This document shows, in pieces, positions 14,201-27,200 of a stretch of DNA of 64,000 bases. The translations under genes and the position numbers were made by a program. Position 1 is the first letter of the stretch. Each line of letters begins with the position of its first letter. Source of the stretch: Nematostella vectensis (lineage: Eukaryota > Cnidaria > Anthozoa > Actiniaria > Edwardsiidae); assembly GCF_932526225.1 (NCBI RefSeq), contig NC_064045.1:15992442-16056441 (forward strand). Reading direction: 5' to 3'. A model generated the notes under the pieces. That model was not told where the DNA came from and ran no database searches. It saw only the letters and a list, made by a program, of their open reading frames with translations.

Positions 14201-17200
14201 TACATTCGGGAATTTGTTTTACGAGTGTAACCTCCAAAAGGTTACAATCGATAATTTTTTTTCCGAATGTAAATTCCAAAAAGTAACATTAGGAAAAATA
14301 AAACAGTATACTCGGAAAAAAAGGTATATCAATCTATCGAGCGCTATGCTCTATTTTAGAATCTACTTAATCAAGTTATCCAAGGAATCTAGTTAGTTCT
14401 TGTGTGCATAAAATATGTACAAGATCCGGAACAAAGCATGAGCACATCAAAGATGCTGAGAGTACATCAAAATGTCCCTATACCTTCTTTTTATGTCATG
14501 ACACACCAAGAACAGTATAATTAAGTATCGATATTTAAAAAAAAAATAAAGAAAAAAAAATAGGCTATCAGCGGGAATCGAACCCGGGTCGTTGCGTTAG
14601 TAGTCAAGTGCCCGCAACGAAAGACTAACGTGGCATTGCTGAAGGGAATAGTAATGAAAATTACTTTTAATACTATTGGTATCGTAAACTATCCCAAGCA
14701 AAGTCAACATCGGACTGGAGGTTACATTCGGGAAAAGCTTCAGGGTTACATTCGGGAATTTGTTTTACGAGTGTAACCTCCAAAAGGTTACAATCAATAA
14801 TTTTTTTTCCGAATGTAAATTCCAAAAAGTAACATTAGGAAAAATAAAACAGTATACTCGGAAAAAAAGGTATATCAATCTATCGAGCGCTATGCTCTAT
14901 GTTAGAATCTACTTAATCAAGTTATCCAAGGAATCTAGTTAGTTCTTGTGCGCATAAAATATGTACAGGATCCTGAACAAAGCATGAGCACATCAAAGAT
15001 GCTGAGAGTACATAAAAATGTCCCTATACCTTCTTTTTATGTCATGACACACCAAGAACAGTATAATTAAGTATCGATATTTAAAAAAAAATAAAGAAAA
15101 AAAATAGGCTATCAGCGGGAATCGAACCCGGGTCGCTGCGGTAGTAGTCAAGTGCCCGCAACGAAAGACTAACGTGGCATTGCTGAAGGGAATTGTAATG
15201 AAAATTACTTTTAATACTATTGGTATCGTAAACTATCCCAAGCAAAGTCACCATCGGACTGGAGGTTACAATCGGGAAAAGCTTTAGGGTTACATTCGGG
15301 AATTTGTTTTACGAGTGTAACCTCCAAAAGGTTACAATCTATATTTTTTTTCCGAATGTAAATTCCAAAAAGTAACATTAGGAAAAATAAAACAGTATAC
15401 TCGGAAAAAAAAGTATATCAATCTATCGAGCGCTATGCTCTATGTTAGAATCTACTTAATCAAGTTTTCCAAGGAATCTAGTTAGTTCTTGTGTGCATAA
15501 AATATGTACAGGATCCTGAACAAAGCATGAGCACATCAAAGATGCTGAGAGTACATAAAAATGTCCCTATACCTTCTTTTTATGTCATGACACACCAAGA
15601 ACAGTATAATTACGTATCGCTATTTAAAAAAAAATAAAGAAAAAAAATAGGCTATCAGCGGGAATCAAACCCGGGTCGCTGCGTTAGTAGTCAAGTGCCC
15701 GCAACGAAAGATTAACGTGGCATTGCTGAAGGGAATTGTAATGAAAATTACTTTTAATACTATTGGTATCGTAAACTATCCCAACCAAAGTCACCATCGG
15801 ACTGGAGGTTACATTCGGGAAAAGCTTTAGGGTTACATTCGGGAATTTGTTTTACGAGTGTAACCTCCAAAAGGTTACAATCGATAATTTTTTTTCCGAA
15901 TGTAAATTCCAAAAAGTAACATTAGGAAAAATAAAACAGTATACTCGGAAAAAAAGGTATATCAATCTATCGAGCGCTATGCTCTATGTTAGAATCTACT
16001 TAATCAAGTTATCCAAGGAATCTAGTTAGTTCTTGTGTGCATAAAATATGTACAGGATCCTGAACAAAGCATGAGCACATCAAAGATGCTGAGAGTACAA
16101 AAAAATGTCCCTATACCTTCTTTTTATGTCATGACACACCAAGATCAGTATAATTAAGTATCGATATTTAAAAAAAAAAAAATAAAGAAAAACAAATAGG
16201 CTATCAGCGGCAATCGAACCCGGGTAGCTGCGTTAGTAGTCAAGTGCCCGCAACGAAAGACTAACGTGGCATTGCTGAAGGGAATTGTAATGAAAATTAC
16301 TTTTAATACTATTGGTATCGTAAACTATCCCAAGCAAAGTCACCATCGGACTGGAGGTTACATTCGGGAAAAGCTTTAGGGTTACATTTGGGAATTTGTT
16401 TTACGAGTGTAACCTCCAAAAGGTTACAATCTATAATTTTTTTCCGAATGTAAATTCCAAAAAGTAACATTAGGAAAAATAAAACAGTATACTCGGAAAA
16501 AAAAGTATATCAATCTATCGAGCGCTATGCTCTATATTAGAATCTACTTAATCAAGTTTTCCAAGGAATCTAGTTAGTTCTTGTGTGCATAAAATATGTA
16601 CAGGATCCTGAACAAAGCATGAGCACATCAAAGATGCTGAGAGTACATAAAAATGTCCCTATACCTTCTTTTTATGTCATGACACACCAAGAACAGTATA
16701 ATTAAGTATCGATATTAAAACAAAAAATAAAGAAAAAAAATAGGCTATCAGCGGGAATCGAACCCGGGTCGCTGCGGTAGTAGTCAACTGCCCGCAACGA
16801 AAGACTAACGTGGCATTGCTGAAGGGAATTGTAATGAAAATTACTTTTCATACTATTGGTATCGTAAACTATCCCAAGCAAAGTCACCATCGGATTGGAG
16901 GTTACATTCGGGAAAAGCTTCAGGGTTACATTCGGGACTTTGTTTTACGAGTGTAACCTCCAAAAGGTTACAATCAATAATTTTTTTCCGAATGTAAATT
17001 CCAAAAAGTAACATTAGGAAAAATAAAACAGTATACTCGGAAAAAAAGGTATATCAATCTATCGAGCGCTATGCTCTATGTTAGAATCTACTTAATCAAG
17101 TTATCCAAGGAATCTAGTTAGTTCTTGTGTGCATAAAATATGTACAGGATCCTGAACAAAGCATGAGCACATCAAAGATGCTGAGAGTACATAAAAATGT

Positions 17201-20200
17201 CCCTATACCTTCTTTTTATGTCATGACACACCAAGAACAGTATAATTAAGTATCGATATTTAAAAAAAAATAAAGAAAAAAAATAGGCTATCAGCGGGAA
17301 TCGAACCCGGGTCGCTGCGGTAGTAGTCAAGTGCCCGCAACGAAAGACTAACGTGGCATTGCTGAAGGGAATTGTAATGAAAATTACTTTTAATACTATT
17401 GGTATCGTAAACTATCCCAAGCAAAGTCACCATCGGACTGGAGGTTACATTCGGGAAAAGCTTTAGGGTTACATTCGGGAATTTGTTTTACGAGTGTAAC
17501 CTCCAAAAGGTTACAATCGATAATTTTTTTTCCGAATGTAAATTCCAAAAAGTAACATTAGGAAAAATAAAACAGTATACTCGGAAAAAAAGGTATATCA
17601 ATCTATCGAGCGCTATGCTCTATTTTAGAATCTACTTAATCAAGTTATCCAAGGAATCTAGTTAGTTCTTGTGTGCATAAAATATGTACAGGATCCTGAA
17701 CAAAGCATGAGCACATCAAAGATGCTGAGAGTACATAAAAATGTCCCTATACCTTCTTTTTATGTCATGACACACCAAGAACAGTATAATTACGTATCGC
17801 TATTTAAAAAAAAATAAAGAAAAAAATAGGCTATCAGCGGGAATCGAACCCGGGTCGCTGCGGTAGTAGTCAAGTGCCCGCAACGAAAGACTAACGTGGC
17901 ATTGCTGAAGGGAATTGTAATGAAAATTACTTTTAATACTATTGGTATCGTAAACTATCCCAAGCAAAGTCACATTCGGACTGGAGGTTACATTCGGGAA
18001 AAGCTTTAGAGTTACATTCGGGAATTTGTTTTACAAGTGTAACCTCCAAAAGGTTACAATCTATAATTTTTTTTCCGAAGGTAAATTCCAAAAAGTAACA
18101 TTAGGAAAAATAAAACAGTATTCTCGGAAAAAAAGGTATATCAATCTATCAATCGCTATGCTCTATGTTAGAATCTACTTAATCAAGTTATCCAAGGAAT
18201 CTAGTTAGTTCTTGTGTGCATAAAATATGTACAGGATCCGGAACAAAGCATGAGCACATCAAAGATGCTGAGAGTACATAAAAATGTCCCTATACCTTCT
18301 TTTTATGTCATGACACACCAAGAACAGTATAATTAAGTATCGATATTTAAAAAAAAATAAAGAAAAAAAATAGGCTATCAGCGGGAATCGAACCCGGGTC
18401 GCTGCGGTAGTAGTCAAGTGCCCGCAACGAAAGACTAACGTGGCATTGCTGAAGGGAATTGTAATGAAAATTACTTTTAATACTATTGGTATCGTAAACT
18501 ATCCCAAGCAAAGTCACCATCGGACTGGAGGTTACAATCGGGAAAAGCTTTAAGGTTACATTCGGGAATTTGTTTTACGAGTGTAACCTCCAAAAGGTTA
18601 CAATCTATATTTTTTTTCCGAATGTAAATTCCAAAAAGTAACATTAGGAAAAATAAAACAGTATACTCGGAAAAAAAAGTATATCAATCTATCGAGCGCT
18701 ATGCTCTATGTTAGAATCTACTTAATCAAGTTATCCAAGGAATCTAGTTAGTTCTTGTGTGCATAAAATATGTACAGGATCCTGAACAAAGCATGAGCAC
18801 ATCAAAGATGCTGAGAGTACATAAAAATGTCCCTATACCTTCTTTTTATGTCATGACACACCAAGAACAGTATAATTAAGTATCGATATTAAAAAAAAAA
18901 ATAAAGAAAAAAAATAGGCTATCAGCGGGAATCGAACCCGGGTCGCTGCGGTAGTAGTCAACTGCCCGCAACGAAAGACTAACGTGGCATTGCTGAAGGG
19001 AATTGTAATGAAAATTACTTTTAATACTATTGGTATCGTAAACTATCCCAAGCAAAGTCACCATCGGATTGGAGGTTACATTCGGGAAAAGCTTCAGGGT
19101 TACATTCGGGACTTTGTTTTACGAGTGTAACCTCCAAAAGGTTACAATCAATAATTTTTTTCCGAATGTAAATTCCAAAAAGTAACATTAGGAAAAATAA
19201 AACAGTATACTCGGAAAAAAAGGTATATCAATCTATCGAGCGCTATGCTCTATGTTAGAATTTACTTAATCAAGTTATCCAAGGAATCTAGTTAGTTCTT
19301 GTGTGCATAAAATATGTACAGGATCCTGAACAAAGCATGAGCACATCAAAGATGCTGAGAGTACATAAAAATGTCCCTATACCTTCTTTTTATGTCATGA
19401 CACACCAAGAACAGTATAATTAAGTATCGATATTTAAAAAAAAATAATAAAGAAAAACAAAATAGGCTATCAGCGGGAATCGAACCCGGGTCGCTGCGTT
19501 AGTAGTCAAGTGCCCGCAACGAAAGACTAACGTGGCATTGATGAAGGGAATTGTAATGAAAATTACTTTTAATACTATTGGTATCGTAAACTATCCCAAG
19601 CAAAGTCACCATCGGACTGGAGGTTACATTCGGGAAAAGCTTTAGGGTTACATTCGGGAATTTGTTTTACGAGTGTAACCTCCAAAAGGTTACAATCGAT
19701 AATTTTTTTTCCGAATGTAAATTCCAAAAAGTAACATTAGGAAAAATAAAACAGTATACTCGGAAAAAAAGGTATATCAATCTATCGAGCGCTATGCTCT
19801 ATTTTAGAATCTACTTAATCAAGTTATCCAAGGAATCTAGTTAGTTCTTGTGTGCATAAAATATGTACAAGATCCGGAACAAAGCATGAGCACATCAAAG
19901 ATGCTGAGAGTACATCAAAATGTCCCTATACCTTCTTTTTATGTCATGACACACCAAGAACAGTATAATTAAGTATCGATATTTAAAAAAAAAATAAAGA
20001 AAAAAAAATAGGCTATCAGCGGGAATCGAACCCGGGTCGTTGCGTTAGTAGTCAAGTGCCCGCAACGAAAGACTAACGTGGCATTGCTGAAGGGAATAGT
20101 AATGAAAATTACTTTTAATACTATTGGTATCGTAAACTATCCCAAGCAAAGTCAACATCGGACTGGAGGTTACATTCGGGAAAAGCTTCAGGGTTACATT

Positions 20201-21090
20201 CGGGAATTTGTTTTACGAGTGTAACCTCCAAAAGGTTACAATCAATAATTTTTTTTCCGAATGTAAATTCCAAAAAGTAACATTAGGAAAAATAAAACAG
20301 TATACTCGGAAAAAAAGGTATATCAATCTATCGAGCGCTATGCTCTATGTTAGAATCTACTTAATCAAGTTATCCAAGGAATCTAGTTAGTTCTTGTGCG
20401 CATAAAATATGTACAGGATCCTGAACAAAGCATGAGCACATCAAAGATGCTGAGAGTACATAAAAATGTCCCTATACCTTCTTTTTATGTCATGACACAC
20501 CAAGAACAGTATAATTAAGTATCGATATTTAAAAAAAAATAAAGAAAAAAAATAGGCTATCAGCGGGAATCGAACCCGGGTCGCTGCGGTAGTAGTCAAG
20601 TGCCCGCAACGAAAGACTAACGTGGCATTGCTGAAGGGAATTGTAATGAAAATTACTTTTAATACTATTGGTATCGTAAACTATCCCAAGCAAAGTCACC
20701 ATCGGACTGGAGGTTACAATCGGGAAAAGCTTTAGGGTTACATTCGGGAATTTGTTTTACGAGTGTAACCTACAAAAGGTTACAATCTATATTTTTTTTC
20801 CGAATGTAAATTCCAAAAAGTAACATTAGGAAAAATAAAACAGTATACTCGGAAAAAAAAGTATATCAATCTATCGAGCGCTATGCTCTATGTTAGAATC
20901 TACTTAATCAAGTTTTCCAAGGAATCTAGTTAGTTCTTGTGTGCATAAAATATGTACAGGATCCTGAACAAAGCATGAGCACATCAAAGATGCTGAGAGT
21001 ACATAAAAATGTCCCTATACCTTCTTTTTATGTCATGACACACCAAGAACAGTATAATTACGTATCGCTATTTAAAAAAAAATAAAGAAA
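11254..21090 (+). repeat. Ten-monomer higher-order repeat, two tandem copies (~5448 bp period)
   Basis: A strongly diverged monomer at about 12560-13100 (ttacaagtgtaacc, cgaaggtaaat, agtattctcgg, tctatcaatcgc) recurs only once, at about 18008-18550, 5448 bp later. Neighbouring variants show the same offset (11254 and 16702; 12035 and 17483; 13428 and 18876; 14214 and 19662; 14760 and 20208). 5448 bp is ten monomers. Borders are approximate. Confidence 0.8.
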
Positions 21091-21293
21091 AAAAAAGGCT
21101 ATCAGCGGGAATCGAACCCGGGTCGCTGCGGTAGTAGTCAAGTGCCCGCAACGAAAGATTAACGTGGCATTGCTGAAGGGAATTTTAATGAAAATTACTT
21201 TTAATACTATTGGTATCGTAAACTATCCCAAGCAAAGTCACCATCGGACTGGAGGTTACATTCGGGAAAAGCTTTAGGGTTACATTCGGGAAT

Positions 21294-24200
21294 TTGTTTT
21301 ACGAGTGTAACCTCCAAAAGGTTACAATCGATAATTTTTTTTGCGAATGTAAATTCCAAAAAGTAACATTAGGAAAAATAAAACAGTATACTCGGAAAAA
21401 AAGGTATATCAATCTATCGAGCGCTATGCTCTATGTTAGAATCTACTTAATCAAGTTATCCAAGGAATCTAGTTAGTTCTTGTGTGCATAAAATATGTAC
21501 AGGATCCTGAACAAAGCATGAGCACATCAAAGATGCTGAGAGTACATAAAAATGTCCCTATACCTTCTTTTTATGTCATGACACACCAAGAACAGTATAA
21601 TTAAGTATCGATATTTTAAAAAAAATAAAGAAAAAAAATAGGCTATCAGCGGGAATCGAATCCGGGTCGCTGCGGTAGTAGTCAAGTGCCCGCAACGAAA
21701 GACTAACGTGGCATTGCTGAAGGGAATTGTAATGAAAATTACTTTTAATACTATTGGTATCGTAAACTATCCCAAGCAAAGTCACCATCGGACTGGAGGT
21801 TACATTCGGGAAAAGCTTTAGGGTTACATTCGGGAATTTGTTTTACGAGTGTAACCTCCAAAAGGTTACAATCGATAATTTTTTTTCCGAATGTAAATTC
21901 CAAAAAGTAACATTAGGAAAAATAAAACAGTATACTCGGAAAAAAAGGTATATCAATCTATCGAGCGCTATGCTCTATTTTAGAATCTACTTAATCAAGT
22001 TATCCAAGGAATCTAGTTAGTTCTTGTGTGCATAAAATATGTACAGGATCCGGAACAAAGCATGAGCACATCAAAGATGCTGAGAGTACATCAAAATGTC
22101 CCTATACCTTCTTTTTATGTCATGACACACCAAGAACAGTATAATTAAGTATCGATATTTAAAAAAAAAATAAAGAAAAAAAAAAAAATAGGCTATCAGC
22201 GGGAATCGAACCCGGGTCGTTTCGTTAGTAGTCAAGTGCCACGCAACGAAAGACTAACGTGGCATTGCTGAAGGGAATCGTAATGAAAATTACTTTTAAT
22301 ACTATTGGTATCGTAAACTATCCCAAGCAAAGTCAACATCGGACTGGAGGTTACATTCGGGAAAAGCTTCAGGGTTACATTCGGGAATTTGTTTTACGAG
22401 TGTAACCTCCAAAAGGTTACAATCAATAATTTTTTTTCCGAATGTAAATTCCAAAAAGTAACATTAGGAAAAATAAAACAGTATACTCGGAAAAAAAGGT
22501 ATATCAATCTATCGAGCGCTATGCTCTATGTTAGAATCTACTTAATCAAGTTATCCAAGCAATCTAGTTAGTTCTTGTGCGCATAAAATATGTACAGGAT
22601 CCTGAACAAAGCATGAGCACATCAAAGATGCTGAGAGTACATAAAAATGTCCCTATACCTTCTTTTTATGTCATGACACACCAAGAACAGTATAATTAAG
22701 TATCGATATTTAAAAAAAAAATAAAGAAAAAAAAAATAGGCTATCAGCGGGAATCGAACCCGGGTCGCTGCGGTAGTAGTCAAGTGCCCGCAACGAAAGA
22801 TTAACGTGGCATTGCTGAAGGGAATTGTAATGAAAATTACTTTTAATACTATTGGTATCGTAAACTATCCCAACCAAAGTCACCATCGGACTGGAGGTTA
22901 CATTCGGGAAAAGCTTTAGGGTTACATTCGGGAATTTGTTTTACGAGTGTAACCTCCAAAAGGTTACAATCGATAATTTTTTTTCCGAATGTAAATTCCA
23001 AAAAGTAACATTAGGAAAAATAAAACAGTATACTCGGAAAAAAAGGTATATCAATCTATCGAGCGCTATGCTCTATGTTAGAATCTACTTAATCAAGTTA
23101 TCCAAGGAATCTAGTTAGTTCTTGTGTGCATAAAATATGTACAGGATCCTGAACAAAGCATGAGCACATCAAAGATGCTGAGAGTACATAAAAATGTCCC
23201 TATACCTTCTTTTTATGTCATGACACACCAAGAACAGTATAATTAAGTATCGATATTAAAAAAAAATAAAGAAAAAAAATAGGCTATCAGCGGGAATCGA
23301 ACCCGGGTCGCTGCGGTAGTAGTCAAGTGCCCGCAACGAAAGACTAACGTGGCATTGCTGAAGGGAATTGTAATGAAAATTACTTTTAATACTATTGGTA
23401 TCGTAAACTATCCCAAGCAAAGTCACCATCGGACTGGAGGTTACATTCGGGAAAAGCTTTAGGGTTACATTCGGGAATTTGTTTTACGAGTGTAACCTCC
23501 AAAAGGTTACAATCGATAATTTTTTTTCCGAATGTAAATTCCAAAAAGTAACATTAGGAAAAATAAAACAGTATACTCGGAAAAAAAGGTATATCAATCT
23601 ATCGAGCGCTATGCTCTATGTTAGAATCTACTTAATCAAGTTATCCAAGGAATCTAGTTAGTTCTTGTGTGCATAAAATATGTACAGGATCCTGAACAAA
23701 GCATGAGCACATCAAAGATGCTGAGAGTACATAAAAATGTCCCTATACCTTCTTTTTATGTCATGACACACCAAGATCAGTATAATTAAGTATCGATATT
23801 AAAAAAAAAAAAAATAAAGAAAAACAAATAGGCTATCAGCGGGAATCGAACCCGGGTAGCTGCGTTAGTAGTCAAGTGCCCGCAACGAAAGACTAACGTG
23901 GCATTGCTGAAGGGAATTGTAATGAAAATTACTTTTAATACTATTGGTATCGTAAACTATCCCAAGCAAAGTCACCATCGGACTGGAGGTTACATTCGGG
24001 AAAAGCTTTAGGGTTACATTCGGGAATTTGTTTTACGAGTGTAACCTCCAAAAGGTTACAATCTATAATTTTTTTCCGAATGTAAATTCCAAAAAGTAAC
24101 ATTAGGAAAAATAAAACAGTATACTCGGAAAAAAAAGTATATCAATCTATCGAGCGCTATGCTCTATATTAGAATCTACTTAATCAAGTTTTCCAAGGAA

Positions 24201-27200
24201 TCTAGTTAGTTCTTGTGTGCATAAAATATGTACAGGATCCTGAACAAAGCATGAGCACATCAAAGATGCTGAGAGTACATAAAAATGTCCCTATACCTTC
24301 TTTTTATGTCATGACACACCAAGAACAGTATAATTAAGTATCGATATTAAAAAAAAAAATAAAGAAAAAAAATAGGCTATCAGCGGGAATCGAACCCGGG
24401 TCGCTGCGGTAGTAGTCAACTGCCCGCAACGAAAGACTAACGTGGCATTGCTGAAGGGAATTGTAATGAAAATTACTTTTCATACTATTGGTATCGTAAA
24501 CTATCCCAAGCAAAGTCACCATCGGATTGGAGGTTACATTCGGGAAAAGCTTCAGGGTTACATTCGGGACTTTGTTTTACGAGTGTAACCTCCAAAAGGT
24601 TACAATCAATAATTTTTTTCCGAATGTAAATTCCAAAAAGTAACATTAGGAAAAATAAAACAGTATACTCGGAAAAAAAGGTATATCAATCTATCGAGCG
24701 CTATGCTCTATGTTAGAATCTACTTAATCAAGTTATCCAAGGAATCTAGTTAGTTCTTGTGTGCATAAAATATGTACAGGATCCTGAACAAAGCATGAGC
24801 ACATCAAAGATGCTGAGAGTACATAAAAATGTCCCTATACCTTCTTTTTATGTCATGACACACCAAGAACAGTATAATTAAGTATCGATATTTAAAAAAA
24901 AATAAAGAAAAAAAAAAGGCTATCAGCGGGAATCGAACCCGGGTCGCTGCGGTAGTAGTCAAGTGCCCGCAACGAAAGACTAACGTGGCATTGCTGAAGG
25001 GAATTGTAATGAAAATTACTTTTAATACTATTGGTATCGTAAACTATCCCAAGCAAAGTCACCATCGGACTGGAGGTTACATTCGGGAAAAGCTTTAGGG
25101 TTACATTCGGGAATTTGTTTTACGAGTGTAACCTCCAAAAGGTTACAATCGATAATTTTTTTTCCGAATGTAAATTCCAAAAAGTAACATTAGGAAAAAT
25201 AAAACAGTATACTCGGAAAAAAAGGTATATCAATCTATCGAGCGCTATGCTCTATGTTAGAATCTACTTAATCAAGTTATCCAAGCAATCTAGTTAGTTC
25301 TTGTGCGCATAAAATATGTACAGGATCCTGAACAAAGCATGAGCACATCAAAGATGCTGAGAGTACATAAAATAGTCCCTATACCTTCTTTTTATGTCAT
25401 GACACACCAAGAACAGTATAATTAAGTATCGATATTTAAAAAAAAAATAAAGAAAAAAAAAATAGGCTATGAGCGGGAATCGAACCCGGGTCGCTGCGGT
25501 AGTAGTCAAGTGCCCGCAACGAAAGATTAACGTGGCATTGCTGAAGGGAATTGTAATGAAAATTACTTTTAATACTATTGGTATCGTAAACTATCCCAAC
25601 CAAAGTCACCATCGGACTGGAGGTTACATTCGGGAAAAGCTTTAGGGTTACATTCGGGAATTTGTTTTACGAGTGTAACCTCCAAAAGGTTACAATCGAT
25701 AATTTTTTTTCCGAATGTAAATTCCAAAAAGTAACATTAGGAAAAATAAAACAGTATACTCGGAAAAAAAGGTATATCAATCTATCGAGCGCTATGCTCT
25801 ATGTTAGAATTTACTTAATCAAGTTATCCAAGGAATCTAGTTAGTTCTTGTGTGCATAAAATATGTACAGGATCCTGAACAAAGCATGAGCACATCAAAG
25901 ATGCTGAGAGTACATAAAAATGTCCCTATACCTTCTTTTTATGTCATGACACACCAAGAACAGTATAATTAAGTATCGATATTTAAAAAAAAATAAAGAA
26001 AAAAAATAGGCTATCAGCGGGAATCGAACCCGGGTCGCTGCGGTAGTAGTCAAGTGCCCGCAACGAAAGACTAACGTGGCATTGCTGAAGGGAATTGTAA
26101 TGAAAATTACTTTTAATACTATTGGTATCGTAAACTATCCCAAGCAAAGTCACCATCGGACTGGAGGTTACATTCGGGAAAAGCTTTAGGGTTACATTCG
26201 GGAATTTGTTTTACGAGTGTAACCTCCAAAAGGTTACAATCAATAATTGTTTTTCCGAATGTAAATTCCAAAAAGTAACATTAGGAAAAATAAAACAGTA
26301 TACTCGGAAAAAAAGGTATATCAATCTATCGAGCGCTATGCTCTATGTTAGAATCTACTTAATCAAGTTATCCAAGGAATCTAGTTAGTTCTTGTGTGCA
26401 TAAAATATGTACAGGATCCTGAACAAAGCATGAGCACATCAAAGATGCTGAGAGTACATAAAAATGTCCCTATACCTTCTTTTTATGTCATGACACACCA
26501 AGATCAGTATAATTAAGTATCGATATTTAAAAAAAAAAAATAAAGAAAAACAAATAGGCTATCAGCGGGAATCGAACCCGGGTAGCTGCGTTAGTAGTCA
26601 AGTGCCCGCAACGAAAGACTAACGTGGCATTGCTGAAGGGAATTGTAATGAAAATTACTTTTAATACTATTGGTATCGTAAACTATCCCAAGCAAAGTCA
26701 CCATCGGACTGGAGGTTACATTCGGGAAAAGCTTTAGGGTTACATTCGGGAATTTGTTTTACGAGTGTAACCTCCAAAAGGTTACAATCTATAATTTTTT
26801 TTCCGAATGTAAATTCCAAAAAGTAACATTAGGAAAAATAAAACAGTATACTCGGAAAAAAAAGTATATCAATCTATCGAGCGCTATGCTCTATATTAGA
26901 ATCTACTTAATCAAGTTTTCCAAGGAATCTAGTTAGTTCTTGTGTGCATAAAATATGTACAGGATCCTGAACAAAGCATGAGCACATCAAAGATGCTGAG
27001 AGTACATAAAAATGTCCCTATACCTTCTTTTTATGTCATGACACACCAAGAACAGTATAATTAAGTATCGATATTAAAAAAAAAAATAAAGAAAAAAAAT
27101 AGGCTATCAGCGGGAATCGAACCCGGGTCGCTGCGGTAGTAGTCAACTGCCCGCAACGAAAGACTAACGTGGCATTGCTGAAGGGAATTGTAATGAAAAT

